Positions 1 to 12,618 of a stretch of DNA of 64,000 bases are shown here, in pieces (position 1 is the first letter of the stretch; the number at the start of each line of letters is the position of its first letter). The DNA lies in the NCBI GenBank assembly GCA_963930655.1, contig OZ005619.1, positions 21,165,752-21,229,751 of the forward strand, read 5' to 3'. This DNA is from Myrica gale (lineage: Eukaryota; Streptophyta; Magnoliopsida; Fagales; Myricaceae). The position numbers and the translations under genes are program-made. The notes under the pieces were generated by a model. The model was not told where the DNA came from. It saw nothing but the letters and a program-made list of their open reading frames with translations, and ran no database searches.

Positions 1-1255
1 AAACAAACAACCTTATTTTAAAAGTTCGTACAGAAAAGTTGGGGTAATCCATTTATTTATTTATTTATTTGTGATCGAGATAATCCATTTATTACTTGCA
101 CGTGTGACATGTAAGGCTCGGAAGAGTCGCTCACCGAAAAAAAAAAAAAAAGACTCGGAAAAGTGGGACGCACTGTATTTCCTTGCCAGGGCGAAGGTGG
201 ATTCTTATGGAATAATGCAGCGTAGTTGTTTCGGCTCGGCCTGGCATAGCTGTTTTGAAATGGCTTATAAAGCAAGCCACCTGTTCGAGTCTTAAGCCGC
301 GCCAAACACACAGAGAGTAGATGGTATTTCATTAGTTAACAGCCGCTTAATTAGGCTCGCAAGAAGCTCGATAAGGTTAACCACCAATACGAAGGTGAAG
401 CCGCGTCCAAGCAAAGCTGCAGCTTGACCTGGCTAAGTGAGTCGGCCACTCAGCCTCGCCCACATGGATATACAAAATTGAACTGCCACACAGATTGGCA
501 CCAGCATTAGAACTTTCTGATATTCTATGGAATCAAAAAATAGTCCAGCTGCTTCACCAATAAAGGTAAAACCGAGCAAAGCTGGGTTTAAACCGCTGGA
601 TCAAAAATGGATACCTAGGTTTCGGGACGTATGCCGCACGATCCAGCATCTTAATAAATCAAAAGCAGGCATAATTCCACCACATCCTTCCCCATCAAAC
701 CCAAAAATTATTGCCACCTGGCCTACCTCCAAGCGATAATAAATAAAGCAACCTCCAAACATCACACGTCAACTATGAAATAAGAGTATCGATTGAACAC
801 GTCATGACGCTGAAAGCCCACTAGATTGAATAAAACATAGTAGCAGCAGCTATCTACAAGAGTCTTACAACCCCTTGGCCCCTTTTCCCAAAACTTGCTT
901 GGACAAAAAAAAAAACAAATCCCGGGATTTTTTTTTGGTACCCTCCTACCAGTCTAGAACCCTTAGAAACTGCACTAAGTAATTATGGGCGGTGAACCGC
1001 TCATAACTACCATTTGAAAAAACAGTAACGGCTATATAAGAAAAGCTGGAGGGGAGACCGGGACAAAGGACTAACGGCTTTTTGAACTGAACATATGCCG
1101 CCAAAGTTACATTTTCCATTCCCCAATTGTCCAAGAAGATGGCCAAAATCACTAACATACTACCAACCAATCTATCTAATGTGAGGTTCACCTGTTTCCA
1201 TGTTTGAAAGACATCAAGTTACATGACAGTAACATAGGAGATTTGAAAGGGAGTG
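1..1255. other. Intergenic stretch, no gene recognised
   Basis: No open frame here resembles a known protein; the longest are under 85 codons. It contains a short TTTA microsatellite near 52-71, several A/T homopolymer runs, and presumably the 3' untranslated region of the ANP32-type gene, which ends at 1256 on the minus strand. Confidence 0.5.
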
Positions 1256-4200
1256 CTAACGATGCTTCTTCGAAGACTTGCTATGGTCGACAACATCATC
1301 TTCCTCCTCATCGTCCTCACCATTGTCATCATCATCTGCATCTTCATCCCTTTTCCTCTTCAGTTGAGAAGAAGAGGGGGGCAACACCTGAACATCAGTA
1401 TCATCTTCAACTTCCTCCTCCTCAGCACCATCAGCTTCATTTCCGGGTGCCATGTCTATACCTCCAACATGATCTTCTTCAGCCTGCCCAACTGGTTGAA
1501 CTAAGTAGCCTGCACCATAGTCTTCTTCCTGCCATTCAAACAAAATTATCAGCAACCTTGGAGGAAAACACGAGAAATTATCTAAGAAAACCAACAGCAG
1601 AGACGCAAATCAACCAAATAATCTCAGCAATAGGGCAAAACTCAAATCAAACAAAGAAAATACTTAGTACAACCAAAACGATCACAAAAATCTCCAACAA
1701 TAAAATACAGAACTACCAATCACATTAAAAGCGCCAATGAAAACTGGTAACCAAATATACAACACTTTCTTCTTTTCAAGAAAAACAAATTTATCGCTTA
1801 GCGAAAAAGAACATAAAACTATTAAAGACCGCAAATGGAACAAACCAAGGTACACCGAAAGTAAACACGGGAAAATAGCTACAATATCACCCGAGTATAT
1901 ACCTCACAAAGTCTAATATACTCGAGAATCAAAACGGAAATATTAGGTTCAGAAATCAGTTTAAAATGTTGACAACATTAAAATTAAAGCACTGAGTAAT
2001 ACAGCATTAATGGAAAATACGAAGATCATGGGACATGAATCACTAAATATCTACATAGATCGTCAATCTCTTTCTATTATAAGAAGCACAAAGACATCCC
2101 TGTTATCCAATGATGAGTTCTAATGCAGCTTGAATCAGAGCACATTGACAGATATGCAGCAATTTGCTCACAAACTCCCTAAACATTAATTTTTATGTAT
2201 TCTTAATACACGTCCACCGTATGTTTCCAAAAAAAAACTATTTAAAACTAAATCCTGACACAAAGAATAACTAGATATCTGACTATTGGGTCATTAAACA
2301 TCTCAAATATGGGCCAAATGCTGGACTATTCCATTGTTGAATGGTATGGTCCTGGAAAACAAAGGAAAAATGAAGAGCTTTACTAATACAAAATATGGAA
2401 ACCAGAAATAGAGAAGTTCCACCATAACTGAAAATTCTGTCACGAAGAGATAAGGTAAAAGAGCCTCAAATATCAGGAAATTATTCCCTTCTTTTTCTGG
2501 GAACAATACCTTATAATATCATTAAAAATTATCTCAAACCTATTAGATTTTAGGGGCATGTTGGAAAAAACCTTCAAAAGATGTACCAAAAGATATCTCT
2601 AAAATGTAAACAGGCAAGTTGCAGTCAATCCAAAACCTGCTTTACAAAGCCAAGCTTTTTTTGGTCTCTTTTTCGGGGAACAATAACTTATAATATCATT
2701 ACAAAAAATATAACCACTGTTAGATTCTAGGGCATGTTGGAAGAAACCTTCAAAAATATGTACCAAAAAATACCTCTAAAATGTAAGCGAGCAAGTTGCA
2801 GTCAATCCAAAAACAGCTTTTACAAAACTAAGTTCGTTGTTTGCAGCACTTTTTTGGGTCTCTAAAACTTGCTTGAAAGAGAAAAAAGAGAATGAACCAG
2901 CAGGATCCCAGAAAATTTCCCCTTCTGTCCACTAATGTATAAAAACACAGCAAAAAACGTTCAATTCAGCTCTAACACCAAAACTCGCACAAACACAACT
3001 CATTTTACAAAGAGATGACAGATTATGCAACAATATCAAATAATTCCACTGATGAACAATGCAAAAAAGCACATGCTTAACAATATTGTATCCATTAGAT
3101 AGAAATATGAATTTGCACACGTTTAGCCTACAGATCGATGCAAAACCTCGTACATTTAACAACCTTTTACCCAACAGAGAAATTGGCAGGCAGAAACCAT
3201 TTATCAAGCGGATCCAATAAGCCATATGCCACCAAATTCCAATTAGTTAAGACTACAACAATCATCTTCCACAATCAGACATATTTACACAACGAGTGAG
3301 AGCATGAATGCAGGGAAAAAAAAGCAACTCCAGATGCAGTAATATTGCAAGAAAAATAAATGCAACAGGCTTCAAACAAAGAATCCAAGTTCCTATCTAA
3401 ATCTAGTTGTCATGAGAATAAAATGCAATCTCACCTCCTCCTCACCCTCTTCATCTTCAAACTCTATATCCTCCTCAACACCCTGCTCTTCCTCCCCAGT
3501 CTCATCATTATCATCCTCATCCCCATCATCCTCTCCCTGTTCATGCCCGTCAATCTCCCCTTCCGTGTTCGTCAAACGACCTGTACTCTCAGGCACTGCC
3601 AAATCTCCCTCGTCATTGTCTACTTCCTCTTCTTCACCCTCGTCATCTTCGTCATCGTCATCATCATACTCAACCCCATCTTCCTCATCTTCACTGTCCT
3701 CAATCTCGTGCACCTCAACCACATCGTCGTCCTCGCCCTCGTCCTCGCCCTCCTCTTCATCGATTTCCTCCCCAGATTCATTGTCTTCATCCTCATCGCC
3801 CTCCTCTTCCTCCTCATCACCCCCCTCTCCCTCCACACGCTCGACCCTAAACCCATTAGCCTGATGATTCGTTCCCTTAACTCTCCTGGCCGTCTCTGTC
3901 TCCTCCTCATCAGCATCACTCTCTTCATCCTCGTCAACATCGACAACTCCTTCAACCCCCTCACTGTGCCCATTATTCATATAGGGCCGATCCTCACCGT
4001 CTATTTCACCACTCCCAGGGTCATCCTCATCGTCATCCTCTTCTTCCTCCTCATCTGACTCCGGCCGCTCGTTCTCCTCCGCGTCCGTCTTATCCAAATA
4101 TTTCAAAGATTTGATCAATCCGAAAACCCTAGATCGATAATCCTTAACGCGCGTAACGGGGCACTCATAGAGATCCAGAGAAACGAGCCTCAGCTGGGCC

Positions 4201-4547
4201 AGAGGGGCGAGATCCTCGATATACTGAATCCGATTGTTGGAGAGGTCGAGGTCTCGGAGAGAGTCAAGACCCGCTTCGACAAGAAATTCGAGGCCGCCGG
4301 CGATTCGATTGTCGGAGAGTATGAGCTTCTGGAGGTTTCGAAGGCGAGGGAACTGCTCAAGGGATGAGACGCCGATGTTAGCAATAGAGAGGTGCTGAAG
4401 GTTCTGGAACCTCTCAAGGAGGCTTGGAGGAGGTAACCGACCTTGGACGCACTTAACTGCGCCGTCTAGGGTTAGAGTTCGAGCCGAGGCGTGGTCTGTT
4501 TGGCCGTCTAGCGCTGTCTCCACGGCTCGCTCCCAGATCTCGTCCAT
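1256..4547 (-). CDS. ANP32-related acidic leucine-rich nuclear protein
   Basis: Two exons: 4547-3435 and 1528-1256, joined in phase 0 (donor GAG|GTGAGA, acceptor GGCAG|GAAGAA), giving 461 residues. An upstream in-frame ATG at 4571 exists, but MDEIWERAV matches the usual start of the plant family. Residues about 20-135 are leucine-rich repeats (FQNLQHLSIANIGVSSLE, RNLQKLILSDNRI, DSLRDLDLSNNRI), followed by the capping motif KDYRSRVFGLIKSLKYLD. The rest is an extremely acidic Glu/Asp tail with a basic KRKRDED nuclear-localisation stretch and a KKHR C-terminus. ANP32 proteins are nuclear histone-binding and phosphatase-inhibitor chaperones; that role is inferred from the family. The 1.9-kb intron contains a local tandem duplication. 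The acidic tail produces long Ser/Pro- and Leu/Ile-rich shadow frames on the other strand, which are not genes. Confidence 0.9.
2491..2865. repeat. Two-copy tandem duplication in the ANP32 intron
   Basis: Two diverged direct copies lie at about 2491-2667 and 2668-2865, offset 177 bp. Both carry the run from GGGAACAATA through TTATAATATCATTA, GGGCATGTTGGAA, and GCAAGTTGCAGTCAATCCAA. The differences point to an old local duplication inside the intron. Confidence 0.8.
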
Positions 4548-4571
4548 CAAATACGAAACCCTGTATCTCAT

Positions 4572-5528
4572 CCACCAGTTTTAACACCTTCAAAAACGAA
4601 TCGTTTCAGAGCATGCAGAGCGATTTTAGAGCAAACCCACAGATTTTGCTACAAAATGAAGAAGAAAAATCACTTTCATTGAGGAACCTGAAAATCTTAA
4701 CAAGACAACCCTAACCCTAGCTCTTACTCTTAGTACCCAACCGTTGATTTGTAAAATCGCTTGAGATGCAATAGGTATCCTCTGTCCTGCTTAAGGCCCT
4801 AATTTATTCGAGATGTACGGACTATCTCTTCGGCATGTTCGAAATGCTTGAAATACACAAAGAGACCTCTCCCTCTCTCCTTCTCTCCCTCCGCTATTGG
4901 TTACAATGGTCAAGTCTAGATAAACCTCCAGGGGAAGGGGCGCTCGGTGCGTGCCTAGGGTTCGGGGTTTGAGGCGAGCCCTTCTAGTCCAAATGTGTTT
5001 GAATACTTGAGTCTGGACCGTCGGATTTGAAGAGGCACGCATCGATGACGTGGAGGTATGGACGGTTAAGATTGGGGTTAAGTGTGTTTGTTTTCGAGAA
5101 GGATGTAGGAGAGGGAGGAGGAGGAGAGAGGCAATCCGACACGTCTCCTCTGATGTAAATATCCAGAGAGTAAGAGACAGATACCCCTTATGTTTGGGAA
5201 AATTACGTACATGCCATTAGAACAGTTAAAATTTTATGTTCCAATAGGCTGTAGGAATGGCTTTCCAAGAAATTGCAGCCTATTAGATATAAATATAGAT
5301 TGGTATCGACCAAAATGCTAAATTGGACCTCTATCTCAAATTTTTTTAAATAAATAAAATTTGTTAAATTTTAAGCAGCAATTCGACATGTAGATTAAAA
5401 TTCGTCAACAATTAGATAAAATATAATGTCAACGAGACCCCTGTAGTAAACGTCGATTCAAAGAATCAAGAGGTAAAAGGTATATAGATGTATAGTCCTT
5501 GATTTGATTATTATAATGTGGATAATAA
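4572..5528. other. Upstream region of the ANP32-type gene
   Basis: Holds the 5' leader and presumed promoter of the minus-strand gene, including a purine/pyrimidine-rich tract around 5100-5150. No open frame resembling a known protein and no clear TATA element could be singled out. Confidence 0.4.
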
Positions 5529-5862
5529 TACTTTTTAGTCTTTACTTGTACACTTTTTCATTTTAGTGCTTGAATTTTCATTGTTTGACGAAATGATCAT
5601 TCCGTTAGTCTGTCGTCCATATACTTAACGGAGTTTTCTGACACGTCAGCAATTTTGACCCGGTCGACTGCTCACTTTTAATACATATACCCCATCGACT
5701 GCTACATGTGCCGTTAAACATATGGACGACACTTGACAGACTGACGAATAACTATTTCGTCAAAATAAGAAAACTCAATGGCTAAAAATTTGAAAGTTGA
5801 AACTGAAGGACTAAAATGAAAAAATGTCCAAAATCTAAGAATTAAAATGTCAATTTCCCTAA
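5529..5862. mobile_element. MITE-like element with imperfect long inverted repeats
   Basis: The left arm (CTTTTTCATTTTAGTGCTTGAA ... TTTGACGAAATGATCATTCC ... GTCCATATACTTAACGG) is mirrored by the right arm read in reverse (TTTTTTCATTTTAGTCCTTCAG ... TTTTGACGAAATAGTTATTC ... GTCCATATGTTTAACGG). It is AT-rich and non-coding. Ends are approximate; no target duplication could be fixed. Confidence 0.65.
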
Positions 5863-7242
5863 TATTATCTTTATATTTACTATTTAAGTTGCAAAATTTT
5901 GAAGTACCAACTAATTCTTAATTTGTGTTGGTAATAAAGGTGAGGAGGGGGGGACACAGTCTATTCTCTTTTAAGGTTGTCATGTAAACTTTACTTGCTA
6001 GAAATAACTACTCAGTCGAGAATAATGGACAACCATTACAGCCTGGTAGAAAAAGTATAATTAATTTTGTAAGTGAAGAATTTGACCTATTTCATATTCT
6101 CAAACTAATTTGATTACCACTCTCGTGCTAGTGTGACAACTATTAGTGTTAAAAACTTGAAAAGATTTCTTGTGTGTTGGTGTGGCCCTTCCCCCTTTTT
6201 TGTTTAAATTCAAAACAACTCACTCTTGTTAAATTAAGAAGGTTTGAAAACTTTTTGTACATGCTCTAAGGGGTAAGTCAAATATTCATTAGAGGCGACA
6301 GACCCACGAGCAAAGAGGCTTAATGACCTTACAAACTCAAGCCTAAACAGACGAGAAGAGAGTCATAAAGGGTGGAAAGCCCATGAAGGACTGCAAGCTG
6401 ATAAGACCAGCAGAAAGGAAAGTTGATGGTGGAAGAGGGCAGTAAAATAAATGGCTGGAGAAGAGAAGCCGGCCAAAAGACAATATGGGCTGACATGTTG
6501 GCCCACACATACTGCCTGGCCGATCATCGAAGGAGATCGAGAAGAGCATCTGGACGTCCAGGTGTCAGCCACTAAACACGTGCTTACCGAAGAAGCCCAC
6601 CAGTAGCTGGAAATGAAGGAGAATGGACGGATGCGTGAGATCCACGTGCCATTTCATCAGGTGTTGGCTCGTGCAGAAGTCTTCTCTGACCTAGATTCAA
6701 TCGATGTAGATGTCGTCCTCGTCGGATCGTAATCTTCACTGCTTGAATGCCTAGCACTTTTGCGCAATCATCAGCTAATAAAATACAGCCTCTCCCCGAA
6801 GACAACATGCGCTCCCGAAAAAGGCTGAGTAGAAACTGTACTAGAAACTCAAAAGCAAAATGATCTTCGGACAGCTACTGTTCTCTCGAGCTCATGGGAA
6901 AGGAAATAAAAATCTAAATCCTCATCATCTTATCCGCATGGTTAAGAAAAATATTTTCTTTTGTGATTAACTGCTAAACTTCCTTCGCCCCAGGACAGAA
7001 ATACAAAACTTCCTTTCAGATGTAATTATTCGAGTTGCTATCAAAGAGAACAACACTTCAGCACATAATTCCAACAAATTAGAGGTGTTAGCTATTTAAT
7101 TTCGAGAAAAAGAAAAGAAACTGCGAAGTTTTTGTGTGATCGCTTCGAAATAAGTCCCAAACTGTTCAACCAAATAGCTGAACATTTGCTTAAAACATAA
7201 ACAGTGTCAAATGTCAATTTTGCAATGAACTACTGTAAAACT
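5863..7242. other. Intergenic; unidentified repeat-like sequence at about 6290-6850
   Basis: No gene recognised. Between about 6290 and 6850 the base composition turns markedly more GC-balanced than its flanks and lacks a good frame, as in the non-coding parts of plant retroelements, but I could not assign a family or ends. Confidence 0.35.
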
Positions 7243-7256
7243 GGAGAATCGAAACA

Positions 7257-8006
7257 ACTTTTTTTTTTCTAAGCAAAGGTGGAATGCATTTCACAGGAGA
7301 GAAGAATATAAGTGTTGAATCCGGAACCAACCATTGCCGGAAACTTCAAATGGGGCGCAAAGACCCGCTACATCATTTGTTTTCAAAGACCCGAAGGGCC
7401 AGAAACAACCTAAGGACCATAAGGATCCTAACACTACAGGCCACAGGGGCCAAACCCAATTGGGTTCACAGACCCACCAACCCAACCCGGAACCAAAGGC
7501 ACGGGGCACAACACAACCCCGCCGAGAACGGCGTATACCGTAGCTGGAGATGGAGGACCCAAACCAACACCTACAACAAAAGAGCCCCCGATGGAGCAAC
7601 TCGACCAAAAAAGGAGGAAGAACCCCAGACGTGTCAGATCCACGCGTCTCGGGAGTGGTGCGTGGAGAGCCGAGAGCCATGGGGGAACCGTTGGACAGGG
7701 ACCACGTCGTAGATCTGGAGCCACTAATGCCGACCAAGGGGCACGTGCTCACCGAAAAACGCACTGTTGTCGCCGAAAATACGCCATCGGAGCAAGGACC
7801 ACCAGGAAACAAAACCACCATTATTGCAATAAGCAAAAAAGCAAGGAAAAACAGCGCCTAACCAGCCGACAACCGGTCAGGAGGTGGGCGGACGGGAAGA
7901 GGACCTCCTCTCGTCGCCAAGAGAGAACGAGAGAGCGAGAGGAGAGGGCGCAGAAAGGAAAAAGAGGGGGACGTCTCTAGAGACTTTTTTTTGTTATTGT
8001 TTCGCC
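7257..8006 (-). mobile_element. L1-derived non-autonomous retroposon, copy 1
   Basis: Read on the minus strand, it starts with a pyrimidine-rich leader (CTCTAGAGACGTCC) typical of plant L1 5' untranslated regions and ends GTGAAATGCATTCCACC...CTTAG followed by poly-A. It is flanked by a perfect 14-bp target duplication, GGAGAATCGAAACA, at 7243-7256 and 8007-8020. At 750 bp it lacks the endonuclease and reverse-transcriptase frames of a full LINE, although one long frame runs through it. The poly-A tail and duplication of this size are hallmarks of target-primed reverse transcription. Confidence 0.85.
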
Positions 8007-8091
8007 GGAGAATCGAAACAGCTCACAAGAACATAAAGAGTATTATACAGGTATATACACCACAGGGACAAGCAACAATCCATCTCTGTGT

Positions 8092-8328
8092 CTAGGTGTT
8101 TCTACTTCCGTTTAGACTCCCGGATCCCTTATGCTCTGCATAACCTGGCATTGCATGCGGTGGCAGAACAAATCGAACATTTGGAGGCCCAGAAATAGGA
8201 GGGGGACAAAACTGCCTGGAGACGGAGCTCGCACTTGAAGTTGGAGGGCTTGCGAGCTGGTTTGTCTTTAGGGGATTAGTAGCACGATTTGTCTCTTGAT
8301 CTACCATTTGCTCCAAGTCTTGGCGGTT
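8092..8328 (-). pseudogene. PBRP: In-frame PBRP C-terminal tail beyond the stop codon
   Basis: There are 78 codons in the same frame as PBRP exon 3, directly after its TAA. They include QETNRATNPLK, a Pro-rich stretch ISGPPNVRFVLPPHAMPGYA, and EHKGSGS, which resembles the family C-terminus. No further stop interrupts it before 8092. Conservation of the frame suggests either a recent nonsense change, a segregating allele, or a base error. Confidence 0.7.
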
Positions 8329-11300
8329 TTAGTGCAGTTCATTGATGTCAGTTCCTCTCGTGATATTCTGATGCTTGTCCTCCAGCGTCCTAGGACCAGA
8401 AGTCCCAAGTGGAGCCTGGGGTTGCCAGAATGTTGGCACCCGGTTCAAGACATGAGAGTTACTTCTACTTTCAGCTTCCTCTTTTGCTCTACCCTGATGG
8501 CCCGTGTCTAGGATCTCGTTTAGGTTGCCTTTAACTTCTGGCTGCTTATCTCTGTCCATTGAAGAAGTCGTTTCAACCAAATCAACTTTTGTTGCTGAAG
8601 CACGGCCTGAAGCAATCACAGTTGTGGGAAATGCTCTTTCCGGAGGAACAGCTGGAGTGTAATTAGATGGGAGCAAATCATCCCAATTTTCTAAGAGCTC
8701 CTTGTAGACTTTACGGAGAGTGACCTCTGTGAGACCTGTCACCTTACAAATCTCTGCCTGGGTTTTGCGTTTGTCTTCTAGTTGGCAGGCCAAATAAATA
8801 GCAGCTGCAGAAATGCTAATAGGATTCCTTCGAGTGCAGAAGCATTTATTGATAACAACTTCTCCGATGTGAGTTGCAAGCTCCTAAAATTATATGCAGG
8901 ACCATGGTCAAACTTGATTAACAGCAAAAGTTAAGTGTTACAACTTGAAAACTTAATAGTAGTAACACGTCTAATTTTGACACTATTGATATCAGTTACA
9001 GAACATTTCCTATGAACGAAATTTCATATTCATATAAACAAAAATAGTTGATTGGAGGAAAATACTGCAGAAATGCCATCACGAAACACACTTCTAACAG
9101 ACCTAATCTGCAATTAAAAAGTGTACCTGAGCAGATTTGTTCAGTTGGAGAAGTGTGCAGAACCTTGGCATATGGACTGATATGGAATTGCTGTTAATGG
9201 GCTGACTTAGTTGTAGAGCTTCTCCCAGTATCTTGATGTACTTTCCAATCTCTTTCTGGGCTACATTGGCTGCAATTGAGATTTCCTGCGTGTACAATCA
9301 GAAGTCATATTAGACGAGTTCTAAACTAGAAAGAATTGGTAAGAAAAACTACTACGACTATATAAGAATGCATAGCGGATAATTCATGTTTGAGAAAATC
9401 ATCCTCTGATGACTTTACAAAATTCATTCAAAAAATGATAGAGGCATATATCATAGGCAAGCACCAAAAAGCGAAAATCGAAGTAGTTAAGAGTTTATCT
9501 ATAATCCTGCTTAGAGAAATAGAGGACTTCATTCATATAATCTGTGAACAATGTAACCATTGCTGCAAGCAGGAATGACCACTGTATGTGTCCTTATCAT
9601 GCTAGAAAGAGGAAGAAACGACTTATAGACTTTCACTAAAGAGGAAAAATATCATTTCTTTTTTTTTTTAAAATGGAAATGACTTCCATTTGGACCAAAA
9701 TGCATGAGAGATGACCCCAAGAAGATAGCACTAGAATCAAAAGACAGCAAATGGATAAGAGGCTTTAAGACATGAGGATTGGCACCTAGAGTTCATTCCA
9801 GCAATACCTACCCCCTAATGTTCTAATATAAACAAACATCCACATCTAAACAAAAATATTCTTATTCCTTGTGATGAACTTTAAATGGAAGTGATAAAGC
9901 AGCCTGCCAACTTTTCATAAAGACTAAGATTAATATTCAAATTAGAGAATGTCTCATATTGCAAGAAAATCCAAAACATGTACCAATAATGTGGTCCTAA
10001 TTCGGTAGTCAAAGATGTCTAGCTTGCCAATGTTTTGATGATGCACATCCTGTCTCATCGCGTAGATAGTGATTAAATGGTTTCATCTATCAAAGTGCAA
10101 CACGCTTAACTGTAGGAACTTCAAAAATAAATTAATGTGTTTTTAAGACAAACAGCACTAAGCACAATAGAACCAGCAATCTGATTTATGGAACTAACGC
10201 ATGTCACTAAGAAAAGGGTCAGTTTACAACTAATCCAAGATAGCACAGAACTGGTGAGTTTGTGCATCCATCCTGGGTTTCAGACTCATGCATACAAACG
10301 CAGAACCTAGGTGATGAAATCAGGAAACTCTCTCAGAACTCTCAAAAATGCGCCAACACGCAGGCACACACCCACACCCGCACCAATCAATTTTTGTTAC
10401 ATCTTGTGGGTAACAAAATGACATGAAAGAAATATTTTTTCATACAATCCATTAAAAACCAAGGTTGAACAATTGCCTCGGGGAATTCAAAGTAAATACA
10501 TCAAGCAACTTTTCTTGACCCAACTTTTTTGGTAGTTTAGTTTGCAGCGAAAGATATGAGCGATCAATATAAAAGGTCTTCTTCCACCAAGTTCTTACAC
10601 CTCGAACATAAAAAGCCCAGCCCTACAGCTCATTAGCAAGTTCTTGCACCTGTTGGCATGATCTAGTTACACAATGTGTGTGAACGACATGTTGTCTTTC
10701 TTTCACAAACTTCAGTGTTGTAAAGGAGGACAGTGCGGGTTCTAGAGTTTATGATTCAAGGCACAATTAAACATTAGTACCTTCACATACAGAAAAAAGT
10801 CCAGAGCAAAAGAAAAAACATAATTCAAATCCATGTACAACAACGCGAAAGAGCAAACATTCCACAAAATCTAGCCCCATTGCACCAATTAATTCCAAAA
10901 GCCCATCATAAGCTCATACCAGATGATAACACAAGAACAAAAAGTTAAAACGACAGGAGAATCCGAGTGAAATTTTCATGTACCTGGAGGGTCCTGGGTT
11001 CTTGGGCCTCCCTAATGGCCTGGACAAGAGCAGCAGTAGCAAGCGCCTCCACACTGCGGTTCCTCAAACAAGTAGCTGAGCAACAATCCCTAAATAACTG
11101 AAACGCATGGTCGGATATATCGTGGTCCAAGCCTAGAATCGAGGCGACGTCTATGATTTGCATGTACGCCCTTAGATTATCTACCACAACCGTCGATGAG
11201 GAAGAAGAAGATTCGAGGACGCGCTCAAGCTCGGCCAGGTGGCCGGAGAAGGAGATGCAGGAGCGGAGGAAGAGAGGGCTGGGCTCGAGGGACCAGGTGG

Positions 11301-11556
11301 AGAAGGCTGTTATGAAGCCAGTGGGCTCAAAGGGATCCTCGTCGTCGCGTTCGTGGTGGTTGTGGGCTTCGAGGGAGGGGAGGTCGGAGGTGACGAGGCA
11401 GAGAGGGTTGTCTTGGGCGCGGACGTGGAAGAGGTGGTGGGGCTGCGATTGACGCTCTTCAATCACGCAGCCGCATGACGCGCACTCCGTTATGGAGCGG
11501 CCTGAGCTGCTGGTGGCGCATCGTCCCTGCGCCGACGAGCAGTACGGGCACTTCAT
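8329..11556 (-). CDS. PBRP: Plant-specific TFIIB-related protein 1, cut short by an in-frame stop
   Basis: Three phase-0 exons: 11556-10984, 9285-9127 and 8883-8329, giving 428 residues. The start MKCPYCSSAQGRC opens a TFIIB-type zinc ribbon (CPYC ... CASCGC, residues about 3-30). Two cyclin-like core repeats follow: VVVDNLRAYMQIIDVASILGL in the first, ELATHIGEVVINKCFCTRRN through VTGLTEVTLRKVYKELLENW in the second. In Arabidopsis the family member is reported mainly on the plastid envelope and to enter the nucleus, linking organelle state to transcription; that is family knowledge, not visible here. The frame stops at TAA (8331-8329), but the same frame runs on to 8092 with a tail ending PGYAEHKGSGS, resembling the Arabidopsis C-terminus. 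Reading to the second stop would give about 507 positions against roughly 503 in Arabidopsis, so this copy appears truncated. Confidence 0.88.
9286..10983 (-). other. PBRP intron 1
   Basis: AT-rich non-coding sequence between PBRP exons 1 and 2 (donor CAG|GTACATG at 10983, acceptor CGCAG|GAAATC at 9286). I see no additional exon or recognisable mobile element in it. Confidence 0.75.
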
Positions 11557-11649
11557 TACGCGGTTTGCGAATGAGGTAGTTGGTAATCGAGTCAAGTAGT
11601 GCGAGACGGCCTGACTTGTGCGGGTGGCGAATCAGGTAATCCAACTTTC

Positions 11650-12618
11650 CTTTTTTTTTTTTTTCTACGTAAACGTGAAACGTCATTTCACCTGAAAACG
11701 AACAGACATGCTGCGTACAGAGAGGCCTCTAAGACCGGTTACAAAGCACACTTAGAGTCCAAAACAGCAATACTAACAACCCGAAGGGCATTACAATGAC
11801 TGGCCTCAAGAGCCAGGATCCAACTGGCCATAATGGTCGCATACAAATGGACCAAAAGGCCCATAATTTTACAGTGGGTCCAAAAACCCAATACAAGAGC
11901 CGCCACAAACGTAGAAGATGAATAGCGAATGAAACCACTCCCGCATCCCTGAAGGCACGTCCCTACCAGCACAAACAAGGAAAAGGAACAAGTAGCCATC
12001 CACATGAGAGATCCGGCCAAGTCCATAAGACAACCCAAAATCAGAGCCGCTGCAACAACCTTTCCACAAAAGTCCAGGAGAATGAAGTTGTTAGAAAGAA
12101 CATATAGAAAACAACCCACAAAACAAGAAACCCCTTCACCGAGCAACCAACACAAGCAAAATTGCAAAATAGAGTCGGGCGCGTGAGATCCATGCGCACC
12201 CATGGGTGCGCGTGGGTCCGCACGCGCCGACATAGCGGCTCCGAGAAGGTAAACCGAGCAGCACCGGGAGCAGCTAATAGCAGCTATGCTATGCATGGCC
12301 TTCAAAAAAGCGTCCATCAGAGTAGATCTCACCATGGGAGAGACCCAAAGAAAAGCAACAACAGACACGGGAAGGAGAGAAAAACACCCAAGGTCAGAGG
12401 AAGGAGGGAAGGAACAGGGAGTGAGGAAGAAGGGAGAAGGCAGCGACGGGAGGAGCTCCTGCTCCTCGCGTCGCTGGAAGACCAAAAGGGGGGCGAGGTC
12501 AAGCGGAAAAATGGCGTTTCTAGAGAGAGGGCAGACGCGCTCTCTCTAGAAAAGACGCGAGTCTTAATTTCTCTCTCTCTTCTGGAGAGTAAATGATTCA
12601 ATTACTGAACGAAAGGTT
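11650..12618 (-). mobile_element. L1-derived non-autonomous retroposon, copy 2, abutting the PBRP leader
   Basis: It is flanked by a perfect 16-bp target duplication, AGGTAATCCAACTTTC, at 11634-11649 and 12619-12634. On the minus strand it begins with a CT-rich leader containing CTCTCTCTAGAAACGCC, a motif typical of plant L1 5' regions, and ends GTGAAATGACGTTTCACGTTTACGTAG followed by poly-A, matching copy 1. There is no reverse-transcriptase frame. Its 3' end lies 78 bp upstream of the PBRP start codon (11556) in the same orientation, so it has displaced or replaced the native PBRP promoter. Confidence 0.88.

Noticed and set aside
3360-4058. Long plus-strand frames over the ANP32 gene (Leu/Ile-rich and Ser/Pro-rich)
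   Set aside because: They are antisense shadows of the low-complexity GAG/GAT-coded acidic tail and have no family resemblance.
7284-7980. Several overlapping frames on both strands inside the 7257-8006 element
   Set aside because: Explained by GC-rich L1-type untranslated sequence; no endonuclease, reverse transcriptase or zinc-knuckle motif is present.
11739-12485. 248-codon minus-strand frame rich in Leu, Ser, Cys and Phe
   Set aside because: Lies wholly within the L1-derived element and shows no conserved domain, so not treated as a gene.
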